In this document: piece by piece, positions 43,688 through 53,276 of the stretch
Position numbering within the stretch: the stretch's first letter is position 1
Layout: each line of letters opens with the position of its first letter
Source: Candidatus Dichloromethanomonas elyunquensis
Lineage (GTDB): Bacteria; Bacillota; Desulfitobacteriia; Desulfitobacteriales; Syntrophobotulaceae
DNA: 64,000 nt
Assembly: GCA_001515265.1 (NCBI GenBank)
Contig: LNDB01000008.1
Coordinates: 62,001-126,000, forward strand
Direction of reading: 5' to 3'
The notes under the pieces: generated by a model
Told to the model about the DNA's origin: nothing
The model's database searches: none
The model's input: the letters and a program-made list of their open reading frames with translations, nothing else
Made by a program: the position numbers and the translations under genes

Positions 43688-45434
43688 TCCCCATTGTGTC
43701 AATCAAATTGCGGCAGGGGAGGTCGTGGAAAGGCCTCTTTCCGTTGTGAAAGAACTCATCGAAAATTCGTTGGATGCCGGAGCAAAACGAATCGAGATTC
43801 AAATTGAAGGGGGAGGGACTTCTTTCATCCGGATCAAGGATGACGGGAGCGGAATCCTTCCCGATGATTTGCCTCTGGCTGTCTTACCGCATGCTACCAG
43901 CAAAATTACAACTATTAATGACTTAGACCGGCTGCAAACACTGGGATTTAGGGGAGAAGCCCTTCCGAGTATTGCATCCGTTTCTAAATTGAATATTTTA
44001 TCCCGGCCCTCTCAAGAAATCTCCGGCCGTGAGATCCGGATTGAAGGGGGCGAACTCCTAGGAACTTCGGAAACCGGCTGTTCCCATGGGACGGTAGTTA
44101 CTGTCCGTGAACTTTTTTATAATACGCCTGCCCGGCATAAGTTTTTACGTTCGAACACAACGGAATTTGGGCTGATTTCCGATATGGTCGGCAGGATGGC
44201 ACTGGCCAGACCGGGCATCGCTTTAACCCTGCGTCACCCCAACAATCTCATCCTCAATACACCGGGCAATGGAAATCTTTTGGAAGTGATTGCCTCCGTT
44301 CTCGGCAGGGATACTGCCCGCAGGCTAATCCCCGTTTCGATGCAGGAAGAAGATTTAAGCCTTACCGGATATCTTAGTCCTCCGGATATCATCCGTTCCG
44401 CGAATACAGGCATTACTTTTATCGTAAACGGCAGGGTAATCCGTTCCCAACTCTTAAATCTTGCGTTAAGGGATGGATATCATACGCTTATCCCCTCCGG
44501 AAGCAATCCTGTCGCAGTGATTGCCTTAACCATGCCGCCTGCGGATTACGATGTGAATATTCATCCGGCAAAATTGGACGTCAAGTTCAAGAAGGAAAAA
44601 GAAATCAAAGAAAGCATTGCCGCAGTTGTGAGAGATACATTGCTTCGTGCCAGACCGCTGCCAAACTTTACATCCTACCCTCGGAAAGAGCAGCATCCCC
44701 AAAAAGAACCATCCCTAAACGGCTCGGAGCAATTAAGGATTTTATATAAAGAAAAATCTATTTTTGACGAAGAAAAAGTTCCGGCTAATGATAACGTAAA
44801 AGTCAAACAACAAGATCCGGTCATTGCAGAGAATCAATTATCCCCTTATTCATTACTTTTTGAAAAGGTAAGGCCCATCGGGCAAGTATTTTTAACTTAT
44901 CTTCTTTGCACGGATGAAGACCGTCTTTATATCATAGATCAACATGCAGCTCACGAACGGATCCGCTATGAAGAATTACTCGGGAAATTGAGACAAGAAA
45001 AAATTGCGAGTCAAACGCTGCTTATTCCCGAAACGTTTGATCTAACAATTCAGGAAGAACAAGTTATGCTTCAATACCTGATTGAACTCCAGGATATCGG
45101 TTTTATTGCAGAACATTTTGGAGACAGAACCTATTTATTAAGAGGAATTCCTGTCCTCAATCACTTAGAGAACCCCGGGGAAATCTTTCGGCTGTTCTTA
45201 GAAGAGATCATTTCCAAGTCTTTTCCGCCATCCAGGGATCAACTTTTGGAAAAGTGGGTATTTATGCTTGCCTGCCGTACGGCCATTAAGGGCACTGATC
45301 CATTGTCCGTTCAGGAGATGGAAGAATTGATTCAAAGACTGGGACAAACATCAAATCCGTTATCCTGTCCGCATGGCAGACCGACGATTATTACCATTTC
45401 CAAAGAAGAATTGGAAAACCGGTTTTATCGTTAA
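43662..45434 (+). CDS. mutL: DNA mismatch repair protein MutL with endonuclease domain
   Basis: A 590-residue MutL. The GHKL ATPase has AAGEVVERPLSVVKELIENS, DDGSGI, ATSKI, GFRGEAL. The C-terminal domain holds DQHAAHERIRYEE (from Asp426), ACRTAIKG and CPHGRPTII, the metal-binding nuclease motifs of MutL from bacteria without MutH. It nicks the new strand after MutS signals a mismatch. ATG 43662 lies inside the preceding gene, 26 bp before its stop. Confidence 0.96.
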   Translation: MNRRIKLLDPHCVNQIAAGEVVERPLSVVKELIENSLDAGAKRIEIQIEGGGTSFIRIKDDGSGILPDDLPLAVLPHATSKITTINDLDRLQTLGFRGEALPSIASVSKLNILSRPSQEISGREIRIEGGELLGTSETGCSHGTVVTVRELFYNTPARHKFLRSNTTEFGLISDMVGRMALARPGIALTLRHPNNLILNTPGNGNLLEVIASVLGRDTARRLIPVSMQEEDLSLTGYLSPPDIIRSANTGITFIVNGRVIRSQLLNLALRDGYHTLIPSGSNPVAVIALTMPPADYDVNIHPAKLDVKFKKEKEIKESIAAVVRDTLLRARPLPNFTSYPRKEQHPQKEPSLNGSEQLRILYKEKSIFDEEKVPANDNVKVKQQDPVIAENQLSPYSLLFEKVRPIGQVFLTYLLCTDEDRLYIIDQHAAHERIRYEELLGKLRQEKIASQTLLIPETFDLTIQEEQVMLQYLIELQDIGFIAEHFGDRTYLLRGIPVLNHLENPGEIFRLFLEEIISKSFPPSRDQLLEKWVFMLACRTAIKGTDPLSVQEMEELIQRLGQTSNPLSCPHGRPTIITISKEELENRFYR

Positions 45435-45448
45435 AATCGTATTTAAGA

Positions 45449-46351
45449 TTAAGCAAATAAACTGGCCAGCATAATATTCCGGGTTTTGGGCCATATGGAC
45501 CAGAATTGATTTACCGGCAATGGATTTTGTCCCTTACCGCACTCTACAGTGAATCCGGGTCTTTGCCACTGACAGATAAACCAGTCTTTGTAGCCCGCAT
45601 CACTGTCTACGTTTTGGATGGCCTTATATCCGCTGACCTTCTCGAATTGCTGCACAATCCTTTGTGATTCGGGCGGCTCCGAGTTCCTGTAACCCCAGTA
45701 AATTTCTTCCCCTTGGGTATGAAGGGCGATAACCAGCTGAAAATCGTGTTCCAGGGTAAAATTGGCCATGGCTTGGGCCTCCGGTTCGGATAAAGGAGCG
45801 GGGCCGGGGTAGTCTGATGGCGCCGGTCCATTGGTTTCCCGTCTGTTACATTCGTTCTCCCAATAGGCCGGAAACTGATCATTGAGGTCCACTCCCCGAA
45901 TATTGGCTTTCCAGTTTTGAAAATCGGTTGATCCTTTATTGGCTTCCAGAACAGTTCTATAATACGGGTTATTATCTGTCAGAAATCCGTTTTGTACAAG
46001 TTCTACCCCGTCCGGATTAACCATAGGGACGATCCAAAGGGTGATATCTTTTAGAATAGCTTCTATCGAAATCCCATCGAAAGAGGTTTTAGAATTGCAC
46101 GATTGCACAACTCTTTCGATAAATACCATTAATAGAAGACTAGTAATCCATTCATTGGCGTGAAAAGAACCGTTAAAGTGGATCTCTTTGGGACCTGTCC
46201 CGAGCCGGACAGCCGGAATCGAACGTCCAAGGACACTTCGGCCGATCGGGATCACTTCAATCTCAGGAGAAGTGTTTTGCAGGATTCTGAGGTCTTCGGT
46301 CATTTTCTCATGATTATAACCATCCTGGACTTTTACAATACTATTAGCCAT
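45449..46351 (-). CDS. M14 family zinc carboxypeptidase, gamma-D-Glu-Dap endopeptidase-like
   Basis: A 300-residue M14 metallopeptidase without a signal peptide or LysM. Zinc ligands in SFHANEW (HxxE) and ALHTQGE, substrate motifs NPDGVELV and RGVDLNDQFP, and catalytic Glu in FTVECGKG. Length and motif set suit MpaA/YqgT-type gamma-D-glutamyl-diaminopimelate peptidases that recycle cell-wall peptides. It converges with mutL. Confidence 0.85.
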   Translation of the reverse strand: MANSIVKVQDGYNHEKMTEDLRILQNTSPEIEVIPIGRSVLGRSIPAVRLGTGPKEIHFNGSFHANEWITSLLLMVFIERVVQSCNSKTSFDGISIEAILKDITLWIVPMVNPDGVELVQNGFLTDNNPYYRTVLEANKGSTDFQNWKANIRGVDLNDQFPAYWENECNRRETNGPAPSDYPGPAPLSEPEAQAMANFTLEHDFQLVIALHTQGEEIYWGYRNSEPPESQRIVQQFEKVSGYKAIQNVDSDAGYKDWFICQWQRPGFTVECGKGQNPLPVNQFWSIWPKTRNIMLASLFA

Positions 46352-46433
46352 AAGTACTCTTCCTTTCTTTGATATGTTTTTCTTCGTTTCGTTCCGTCAA
46401 TACTATTACTATCTTATTCAAAGGAAATCCGTC

Positions 46434-47279
46434 ATGATATTAACCCGTGAAAAACCCGCAACTGCAGCCTATAAACTTTCTGATCCGAATTTAATTTCCG
46501 AAATTGACCGGTTAACGTTCCAATATGGACTGGATCTGATTCCGGCGGAAACGGTTTTGACCGAAAACCTTCCCTTATTGAAAGTTACAAGGAATCAGAT
46601 AGTTTTAGAACACAATGACCAAACGTTTTTTTTTCATCCCAGTATGGCCCTTCTGCGAATGATCAACATTCTGAGAGGCGAGGGGGACCGTTTTCTCCAG
46701 GCATCCGGGATCGTAACAGGAGATCATTTTTTGGATGCAACCATGGGGCTGGCATCCGATGCGCTGATTGCGTCCTGGGCGGTCGGGGAGAAAGGGAAAG
46801 TTATTGCGCTGGAATCCTCTCCGCTTATCTATATTCTGGTTCAGGAAGGGCTTTCCAGGATAGAGAAAATTTGTCCGTCATCCATTAGAAATAAAGATAA
46901 GGAAGAAGCCTGGATATGCCTTTGCCAAGCTTCTTCCCGGATACAAACCGTATGCTGCGATCACGCACTTTTCTTGAAAGAATTGCCTCACTCTTCCATG
47001 GATGTTATTTATTTTGATCCGATGTTCCGGACTACCATCGGGAAATCATCATCCATAAAGCCCTTGAAGAACCTGTCTTATCAGGGAGCCCTCAGGAAAG
47101 AAACGATCAGTCAAGCTTTAGGCGTTGCCCGGAAACGGCTCGTTCTGAAAGAAAAAAGAAACGGCGGGGAATTTGAAAGGTTAGGGTTTACCATGCTGGA
47201 AGGAAGCAAATATAACCCGATTTGTTTTGGAACCATAGAGCTTCAGAAAACAGGGGGGGGATCATCTTGCTGCCTTTAG
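46434..47279 (+). CDS. Class I SAM-dependent methyltransferase (RsmJ-like)
   Basis: A 281-residue protein with a core SAM-binding site FLDATMGLASDALIASWAVG, IALESSPLIY as the ribose-binding acidic end, and the FDPMFR motif in the place of a catalytic D/N-P-P-Y/F. This is the pattern of RsmJ-like 16S rRNA methyltransferases. An N-terminal ~60-residue domain precedes it. ATG 46434 follows AAAGGAAA. It overlaps the start of miaA by 13 bp, suggesting coupled expression of two RNA-modifying enzymes. Substrate is inferred only. Confidence 0.7.
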   Translation: MILTREKPATAAYKLSDPNLISEIDRLTFQYGLDLIPAETVLTENLPLLKVTRNQIVLEHNDQTFFFHPSMALLRMINILRGEGDRFLQASGIVTGDHFLDATMGLASDALIASWAVGEKGKVIALESSPLIYILVQEGLSRIEKICPSSIRNKDKEEAWICLCQASSRIQTVCCDHALFLKELPHSSMDVIYFDPMFRTTIGKSSSIKPLKNLSYQGALRKETISQALGVARKRLVLKEKRNGGEFERLGFTMLEGSKYNPICFGTIELQKTGGGSSCCL

Positions 47280-48211
47280 TCATTATCACCGGTCCTACGG
47301 CAGTTGGCAAAAGTGTCCTGGGTGTGGAACTGGCTATCCGCGTTCAGGGTGAAATCATTTCCGGCGATTCCGTTCAGGTTTATAAAAAACTCAACATCGG
47401 TTCCGCCAAACCAACCCGGGAGGAACAAAAAGATATTCCGCATCATCTTGTTGACTGCCTGGACCCGGCTGAACCTTTCACAGCTGCCTGCTTTCAGTCA
47501 TTAACCAAAGTGTTGATCACTGAAATAAGATCCCGGGGGAAAATTCCCATTGTTGTCGGCGGAACAGGATTGTATATCCGTTCTATCCTCGATGGTTATT
47601 CTTTTCCGGAAGAAGGATCGGAATCCATCAAAAATAAGTGGCTGGAATTTGCAAAGGCGCAGGGAAACTGCCGATTGTACGAGGTTTTAAAACGATACGA
47701 CCCTGTTTCTGCGGAGAAGCTGCATCCCAATGACACGTCAAGAATCATCCGGGCGTTAGAAGTTTATGAACTGACAGGGCTGCCGTTATCGGAGCAGCGT
47801 GACTATCTGGAAAAGGAATATCCCGAATTGGATGAATCTGTCTTATATATCGGTCTTACAGCGCCAAGGGGTTTTCTTTACGAACGGATCAACCGGCGTT
47901 GTGATCAAATGATTGAATCAGGGATAATCGATGAAGTCTCTTCTTTGCTTCGGGAGGGGTATTCCCCAAAGTTAAAAGCATTTCAGAGTATCGGCTACCG
48001 GCATGTTCTTTACTATTTGAAAGGGACCGTAACATTGAATGAGATGCTCAGGCTCTTGAAAAGGGATACCCGCAGGTTTGCCAAGAGACAGTTGACATGG
48101 TTTAGAAGAGACCCCAGAATTCGTTGGTATGATATGACAATCTCCGGCATAGATGAGATAGTAAATGACATCTGCCATACTTGCAGAGTATTTCAATCTC
48201 GTGTACAATAA
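47267..48211 (+). CDS. miaA: tRNA dimethylallyltransferase MiaA
   Basis: A 314-residue MiaA with P-loop ITGPTAVGKS, then GEIISGDSVQVYKKLNIGSAKP, IPHHLVDCLDP and PIVVGGTGLYIRS. It attaches dimethylallyl to A37 of tRNAs reading U-starting codons. TTG 47267, six bases after a G-run, gives the family's usual length; an ATG 45 bp upstream lies inside the methyltransferase gene. It is followed by hfq, the conserved Firmicute order. Confidence 0.95.
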   Translation: MLPLVIITGPTAVGKSVLGVELAIRVQGEIISGDSVQVYKKLNIGSAKPTREEQKDIPHHLVDCLDPAEPFTAACFQSLTKVLITEIRSRGKIPIVVGGTGLYIRSILDGYSFPEEGSESIKNKWLEFAKAQGNCRLYEVLKRYDPVSAEKLHPNDTSRIIRALEVYELTGLPLSEQRDYLEKEYPELDESVLYIGLTAPRGFLYERINRRCDQMIESGIIDEVSSLLREGYSPKLKAFQSIGYRHVLYYLKGTVTLNEMLRLLKRDTRRFAKRQLTWFRRDPRIRWYDMTISGIDEIVNDICHTCRVFQSRVQ

Positions 48212-48249
48212 AAAAATAATAAATAAATAATGGTGATGGAGGTAAATAA

Positions 48250-48495
48250 ATGAATAAATCACCTATCAACCTGCAGGATCTCTTTTTAAACCAAATCCGC
48301 AAAGAAAACATACCGGTTACGATCTATTTAGTCAATGGGTTTCAGCTGAAAGGCCTGGTCAAAGGTTTTGACAACTTTACTGTCATCCTTGAGTTCGAAG
48401 GCAAGCAGCAAATGGTTTACAAACATGCGATTTCAACAATTATGCCTCTAAGACAGGTTAATCTGAGCGCAGGGGCTCTTGATACGGTCGAGTGA
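48250..48495 (+). CDS. hfq: RNA chaperone Hfq
   Basis: An 81-residue Sm-like protein with Sm1 ([21 protein letters not shown]) and Sm2 ([10 protein letters not shown]) motifs. The YKHAIST motif replaces the enterobacterial YKHAIS exactly. It forms hexamers that bind small RNAs. ATG 48250 follows GGAGGT. A strong terminator ends the miaA-hfq unit. Confidence 0.97.
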   Translation: MNKSPINLQDLFLNQIRKENIPVTIYLVNGFQLKGLVKGFDNFTVILEFEGKQQMVYKHAISTIMPLRQVNLSAGALDTVE

Positions 48496-48530
48496 TTTTC
48501 TGTTTCCTTTCTATTTTCCTGCAATTAAAT

Positions 48531-48571
48531 TGGTCAGGGTTAGTCGTAACCACTGACCAGTTTTTTATTTT
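48531..48571 (+). terminator. Terminator after hfq
   Basis: TGGTCAG-GGTTA pairs with TAACC-A-CTGACCA around GTCG, followed by a long T-run. Confidence 0.93.
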
Positions 48572-48644
48572 TACGCACCTTGTACCATTGGTCACCTTTT
48601 GTTGTTCGAAGCGTATATTATAGAATAGCAGGGGGTGTATCTTC

Positions 48645-49601
48645 ATGTCTATTAAAATTACATTTAGGAATAACCTGCCTCCGATTATTAGAAGATCACT
48701 GCCGAGTACTGAAAACGAGTATTTTAAGAATATTGCCAAACCACTTCAAAAGAGAGGAAAAAACGTACATAATCCGGAGAATAATAAAGAGAAAATTGAA
48801 GACATCCTGAAAGAACTAAATGAAATGATCGGCCTGAGTAAGGTGAAAAAGTTCGTTCAAGAGTTAGAGGCTTTTGTAGAGATACAAAAGAAGCGGGAAA
48901 AGGAAAATTTAATTAACGACCCCTTAGTCCTGCATATGGTATTCAGCGGGAATCCAGGTTCCGGCAAGACGACGGTGGCTAGAATTGTCGGCAAATTGTT
49001 CAAAGAGTTGGGAGTCCTTCAAAAAGGGCATGTTATCGAATGTGAGAGAGCCGATTTAGTCGGAGAATATATCGGGCATACGGCTAATAAAACTCGGGAT
49101 ATGATCAACAAAGCCCTTGGAGGGGTATTGTTTATTGATGAAGCTTATTCTTTAGCCAGGGGAGGGGAAAAGGACTTTGGCAAGGAAGCGGTCGATGTCC
49201 TAGTGAAAGCCATGGAGGACCATAAATCGAATCTTATCCTGATTCTTGCCGGTTACAGAATTGAAATGGAGCATTTCATTCAAACCAACCCCGGTCTGCG
49301 GTCCCGCTTTCCTTTACATATCAACTTCCCTGATTATACTGCTGATGAACTTATCCAAATCGGAGAGTTAATGCTGTTAAAAAAGCAATATACCTTAACC
49401 CCCCCAGCCAAAATCGCTTTCCGCAATATGCTGCAAAATATGAACCTGGTGCATCCTTATTCAGGCAATGCCAGAATGATTCGGAATATTGTGGAGAAAA
49501 CCATTCGCAAACAGGCTGTAAGGTTATACCGACAAACGGACCCTACCCGTGAGGATCTTATCAGTATTACGGAATTGGACTTAACCAATGATGATTTGTA
49601 A
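48645..49601 (+). CDS. spoVK: SpoVK-like AAA+ ATPase (CbxX/CfxQ family)
   Basis: A 318-residue AAA+ protein: GLSKVKKFVQ entry motif, Walker A GNPGSGKTTVARIVG, pore-region GEYIGHTANKTRD, Walker B LFIDEAYSLARGG, sensor LAGY and arginine region GLRSRFP. It matches stage V sporulation protein K, needed for spore maturation, and Rubisco-activase-like CbxX. The position after hfq is like B. subtilis. The N-terminal ~50 residues are less conserved. Confidence 0.92.
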   Translation: MSIKITFRNNLPPIIRRSLPSTENEYFKNIAKPLQKRGKNVHNPENNKEKIEDILKELNEMIGLSKVKKFVQELEAFVEIQKKREKENLINDPLVLHMVFSGNPGSGKTTVARIVGKLFKELGVLQKGHVIECERADLVGEYIGHTANKTRDMINKALGGVLFIDEAYSLARGGEKDFGKEAVDVLVKAMEDHKSNLILILAGYRIEMEHFIQTNPGLRSRFPLHINFPDYTADELIQIGELMLLKKQYTLTPPAKIAFRNMLQNMNLVHPYSGNARMIRNIVEKTIRKQAVRLYRQTDPTREDLISITELDLTNDDL

Positions 49602-49619
49602 TGATCTTCTCAGCTGACT

Positions 49620-51161
49620 TTATGCAGTACGAATACAGTTGCGGCCGTCTTCCTTGGCTTGATACAGGGCTTCATCGGCTTTCCTCAGAAAATCTTTAAT
49701 TTGTTGACTGTTTACTTCATGGACGCCGGTTACACCAAAGCTGGCACTTAATTGAATGGAGTTATTTTCATAGTTTATTTCCGCCGATTCGATGTCTCTG
49801 CGAATACGGTCTGCAATAAGGACAGAATCTTTTAAAGTGGTATCGGGAAGCAGAATCACGAATTCTTCGCCGCCTAAACGGGCAAGGGTGTCAACCGACC
49901 GGATATTTTCAAGGCAAATATTGGCTATCTTTTCCAGAACAATATCACCGGCATGATGACCATGCTGGTCGTTAATAGATTTAAAATGGTCCGTATCCAA
50001 AATAATTATGGAAAGCGGGCACTGATTCCTTTTGGCATGTTCTAATTCCAGACTGCTTTTTTCAAAAAAATATCTCCGGTTATAGATACCCGTAAGATCA
50101 TCTTTTGTCGCCAACTGATTTAGTTTTTCCATCATTTCGACATATTTACTGACATCGGTTATTGTAACAATCCGGCCCAGCACCTCATTATCCTCTATCA
50201 GGATGTTAGAGGTATTGACTGAATAATAACTTTTGAATCCTTCTCTTAGTACTTCATATGGGATACTTTCCTCATGATAAATAGCTTGTATTAACTTGTG
50301 ATGATTTCCAGGAATTTCCTCAAGTGTTTTGCCTAACGATTTGGATGTTAGAAAAGGGAAGATTTGAGAAGCTGAAGTGTTAAACTCAATCAGCCTGTAA
50401 TTAGCATCCATGATTAATATTCCATCGGCAGTACACTCAAAAATCCTGTCTTTCGCCAGCGGTTTCAAATTAAATAATTCAACTTTGAAAAATGCTATCA
50501 AATACAAGGCACAGGCAAGAGTGGTGGTAAAAGCCCCGAAATCTATACCGTAAGGGGAGAGGTTGAGTAAATCTAAGAATGTCGAGATCCAGGGCAAGAT
50601 GGATCCGATAAATAAAATCAGGCATTGTTTACGGATAATTCCGGTGGATTCTCTGTACTGCAAGAAGAATAGGGAATTAGCCCAGATAAAACAAGCGCCT
50701 AAATAGAGAAAATTGACCACATACCAAGGTCCTTTCTCTAAAAAAAGTACCGGAATGAGTTTACCGGGATCGTAGGATACCGTTGCATAAAATAAATGAT
50801 GATAGTCATTGGTATATCTGAAAATAAAGGTCAGGCAGGGAATTAAAAATACACCCACCCAGAAGAGCTTATTTCTTAAGACGCTTGCTTTGTTCGTATA
50901 TTTTAAGGCGAGAATAACCCAGAATACTGCAATAAAAGGCAGTCCCAGATATTGTATCTGATTCCAAAAAAGCATTTCAGACAGATTTTCGCTATATAAT
51001 TCCATAGCATAACCAAAAGAATAGAAGACAATGCTCAAACAAGTTACGCCAAACGCCCTGGAAATAGAAGTCCTCCTATGGAAAGCAAAAAATATCATCA
51101 ATACCGTCATTATGGAAGAAGTAAGCAGGAAGCCGCTTAATAAAATTTTTAGATTGACCAT
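49620..51161 (-). CDS. 7TM-PAS-GGDEF diguanylate cyclase
   Basis: A 513-residue protein. The first ~230 residues carry seven membrane helices of the histidine-kinase N-terminal 7TM type, followed by a PAS domain (about 235-340) and a GGDEF domain with active-site RLGGEEFVIL. The inhibitory I-site RSVD lies five residues before it, so feedback by c-di-GMP is expected. It makes the second messenger that the HD-GYP regulator at 5.9-6.9 kb would degrade. It is divergent from ynbB and convergent with spoVK. Confidence 0.9.
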   Translation of the reverse strand: MVNLKILLSGFLLTSSIMTVLMIFFAFHRRTSISRAFGVTCLSIVFYSFGYAMELYSENLSEMLFWNQIQYLGLPFIAVFWVILALKYTNKASVLRNKLFWVGVFLIPCLTFIFRYTNDYHHLFYATVSYDPGKLIPVLFLEKGPWYVVNFLYLGACFIWANSLFFLQYRESTGIIRKQCLILFIGSILPWISTFLDLLNLSPYGIDFGAFTTTLACALYLIAFFKVELFNLKPLAKDRIFECTADGILIMDANYRLIEFNTSASQIFPFLTSKSLGKTLEEIPGNHHKLIQAIYHEESIPYEVLREGFKSYYSVNTSNILIEDNEVLGRIVTITDVSKYVEMMEKLNQLATKDDLTGIYNRRYFFEKSSLELEHAKRNQCPLSIIILDTDHFKSINDQHGHHAGDIVLEKIANICLENIRSVDTLARLGGEEFVILLPDTTLKDSVLIADRIRRDIESAEINYENNSIQLSASFGVTGVHEVNSQQIKDFLRKADEALYQAKEDGRNCIRTA

Positions 51162-51176
51162 ATGATTTCTCCCGGC

Positions 51177-51206
51177 TTCGATAAAGTCTTATCATGTCTC
51201 TATAAT
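51177..51206 (+). promoter_or_regulatory. Promoter for ynbB
   Basis: TTCGAT (51177-51182) and TATAAT (51201-51206), 18-bp spacer. Initiation near 51213 leaves a 160-nt leader before TTG 51376 and excludes the in-frame ATG 51205. Confidence 0.45.
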
Positions 51207-51326
51207 GTTATCGGAAAAAAGTTTCAAAAAGTTTAATACCAGCGGCTTGCAAAATCGATTTAAGTTGAAAAAAGAACTGAGTGGTTGTAGTATTAAATTT
51301 ATTCTATCCCTCATCAAATTTGATCG

Positions 51327-51357
51327 AATCCTTAAAAAGGAGACATTTTTAAGGATT
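51327..51357 (+). promoter_or_regulatory. 12-bp perfect hairpin in the ynbB leader
   Basis: AATCCTTAAAAA (51327-51338) pairs with TTTTTAAGGATT (51346-51357) around the loop GGAGACA, ending 5 bases before the GGAGGA ribosome site. It is not followed by a T-run, so it is not a terminator. It may shape translation of ynbB. Confidence 0.5.
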
Positions 51358-51375
51358 GAAATTGGAGGATTTATT

Positions 51376-52635
51376 TTGCCATATTCTACTTTGCCGGTAA
51401 ACGTTAGAGAAGCATTGTCTTATGCCGAAGAAATGCTGGAGAAACAAATACCACGGCTTCATCGCATTGCGGAAATCAACCATCAAAAGGTCCTAACAGC
51501 TTTTCAGCAGGCTGAGGTTTCTTCTTACCATTTAAATGGAACAACCGGATACGGGTTAGGGGATTACGGCAGGAATAAGCTGGATGAAATCGTTGCTTCT
51601 ATTATGGGAACAGAAAAGGCGATTATCAGGCATCAATTCGTTTCGGGGACTCATGCTATAGCTTCTGCTCTTTATGGTATTTTGAGACCCGGGGACCATT
51701 TTATTTCCGTTACAGGAATGCCTTACGATACGCTGCAACAAGTGATCGGTATAAAAAGTACTGTTTCGGGCAGTCTCTCGGATTTTGGCATCACTTGTGA
51801 TATCCTCCCCTTGGATGAACAGAACCGTATTCAGATTTCTATCTTAGAACAGTTGGTAACCCCAAAAACCAGATTATTTATTCTGCAGCGGTCCAAAGGA
51901 TATGAATGGAGAGATTCCCTTTCTATGACCCAAATCAGGGAATTTGCCGACTATGTCAAAAAGAGATTTCCCCAAGTGGATATCTTTGTCGACAATTGCT
52001 ATGGAGAATTAGTAGAAGAAATAGAACCGGGCCATGTTGGGGTAGATTTAATGGCCGGTTCGCTGATTAAGAACCTGGGGGGAACACTTGCGCCTAGCGG
52101 GGGCTATGTTGCCGGGAGGGCTGATTTGGTGGAAAAAGCGGCCAGCCGCTTTACCGCTCCAGGGATTAATATGGAAGTAGGAGCTACATTAAGTCACCTT
52201 CGTTTGTTATACCAAGGGGTATTCTTCAGTCCTATGACAGTCTGTGAAGCTCTGAAAGCCGCGGTTTTCTCTTCGGCTTTTTGGCAGAAACTTGCATTTG
52301 AAGTCCATCCTGAACCGAATGACTACCGAACGGATATTATTCAGGGCATTAAATTGCGAACTCCCGAGAAAATGATTGCTTTTTGCCAGGGATTACAGAA
52401 AGGTTCGCCTATTGATTCCCATGTTTTACCCTTGCCGTCGGAAATGCCGGGATACGCGGATGAGGTTATCATGGCTGGAGGAACATTTATTCAAGGGGCA
52501 ACCAGTGAATTTTCTGCCGATGGGCCCTTAAGGGAACCCTTTGCGGTCTATATGCAGGGGGCGATTTCTCATTTTTACGTTAAAAATGCCAATATCACCG
52601 CAGCTCTTGAACTCATTAATAAGAACTTACTCTAA
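51376..52635 (+). CDS. ynbB: Cys/Met-metabolism PLP enzyme YnbB (aluminium-resistance family)
   Basis: A 419-residue PLP enzyme, the length of B. subtilis YnbB. Landmarks are SYHLNGTTGYGLGD, IIRHQFVSGTHAIASAL, ILQRSKGYEWRDS, IFVDNCYGELVE and the PLP lysine in AGSLIKNLGGTLAPSGGYVAG. The family is annotated as methionine gamma-lyase-like or aluminium-resistance protein; its reaction is not settled. TTG 51376 follows TTGGAGGA. Its place between spoVK and lexA is as in Bacillus. Confidence 0.88.
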   Translation: MPYSTLPVNVREALSYAEEMLEKQIPRLHRIAEINHQKVLTAFQQAEVSSYHLNGTTGYGLGDYGRNKLDEIVASIMGTEKAIIRHQFVSGTHAIASALYGILRPGDHFISVTGMPYDTLQQVIGIKSTVSGSLSDFGITCDILPLDEQNRIQISILEQLVTPKTRLFILQRSKGYEWRDSLSMTQIREFADYVKKRFPQVDIFVDNCYGELVEEIEPGHVGVDLMAGSLIKNLGGTLAPSGGYVAGRADLVEKAASRFTAPGINMEVGATLSHLRLLYQGVFFSPMTVCEALKAAVFSSAFWQKLAFEVHPEPNDYRTDIIQGIKLRTPEKMIAFCQGLQKGSPIDSHVLPLPSEMPGYADEVIMAGGTFIQGATSEFSADGPLREPFAVYMQGAISHFYVKNANITAALELINKNLL

Positions 52636-52665
52636 TTCTCTACGGGATAGTAAGGGTGTCTTAAG

Positions 52666-53181
52666 GTGAAAACGTATCAAAAAATAGTTCATTCCGTTGT
52701 GGAAATATTGGAAATTGTGATTATTGTTTTTGCATTATCCTGGCTGATCAAAACTGATGTGCTTGGTTTTAGCAGTGTGAGCGGAGACGGGATGCTGCCG
52801 GTACTCGGAAAAAACAACCAGGTATTAGTCGTTAAATTCTTCAGGAGTACCACATTCTTAGCAAGAGGAGATATAGTCGTCTTTAGAGACGAACAGATGA
52901 ATGAACATACGGAAAGACTGGTCGGATTACCCGGTGATAGAATCGAGATCAGGAACGGATTTGCCTATGTTAACGGAAAACCGACCTATGAACCCTATGC
53001 GCGGACTCCGCCAACGTATCAGATGGCTCCTGTTTTCGTACCGAAAAACAGTGTCTTTGTACTGAATGACAACCGCACAGTTCAGAACGATTCGAAGGAA
53101 TTCGGAAGTATACCTATTGATTCAGTTCAAGGCAGAGCAGTAATGTGTTATTGGCCCTGGTCAAAAATGCAAATCCTCTAA
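52666..53181 (+). CDS. Signal peptidase I homologue lacking catalytic Ser and Lys
   Basis: A 171-residue S26 family protein with one N-terminal membrane helix (about 10-28) and an exported domain. The box usually GDSMxPTL reads SGDGMLPVL, so the nucleophile serine is Gly42, and the box usually KRVIGLPGD reads ERLVGLPGD, so the general-base lysine is Glu83. The fold motifs GDIVVF, GLPGDRIE and NDNR are otherwise intact. It is therefore predicted to be an inactive pseudoprotease, perhaps binding signal peptides or a true peptidase. It begins at GTG and is followed by ddl. Confidence 0.85.
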   Translation: MKTYQKIVHSVVEILEIVIIVFALSWLIKTDVLGFSSVSGDGMLPVLGKNNQVLVVKFFRSTTFLARGDIVVFRDEQMNEHTERLVGLPGDRIEIRNGFAYVNGKPTYEPYARTPPTYQMAPVFVPKNSVFVLNDNRTVQNDSKEFGSIPIDSVQGRAVMCYWPWSKMQIL

Positions 53182-53230
53182 AAGAGTCCGGGATACTTTA
53201 ATTCTTTCGACATTTAATTCTCTTCGCCTT

Positions 53231-53239
53231 TGATATAAT
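53231..53239 (+). promoter_or_regulatory. Extended -10 promoter for ddl
   Basis: TGATATAAT (TGnTATAAT) lies 38 bp upstream of the ddl start. No clear -35 box. Confidence 0.5.
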
Positions 53240-53276
53240 GCTGTTAGGATAAAACATGGAAAAAGGAGATTTCTAA

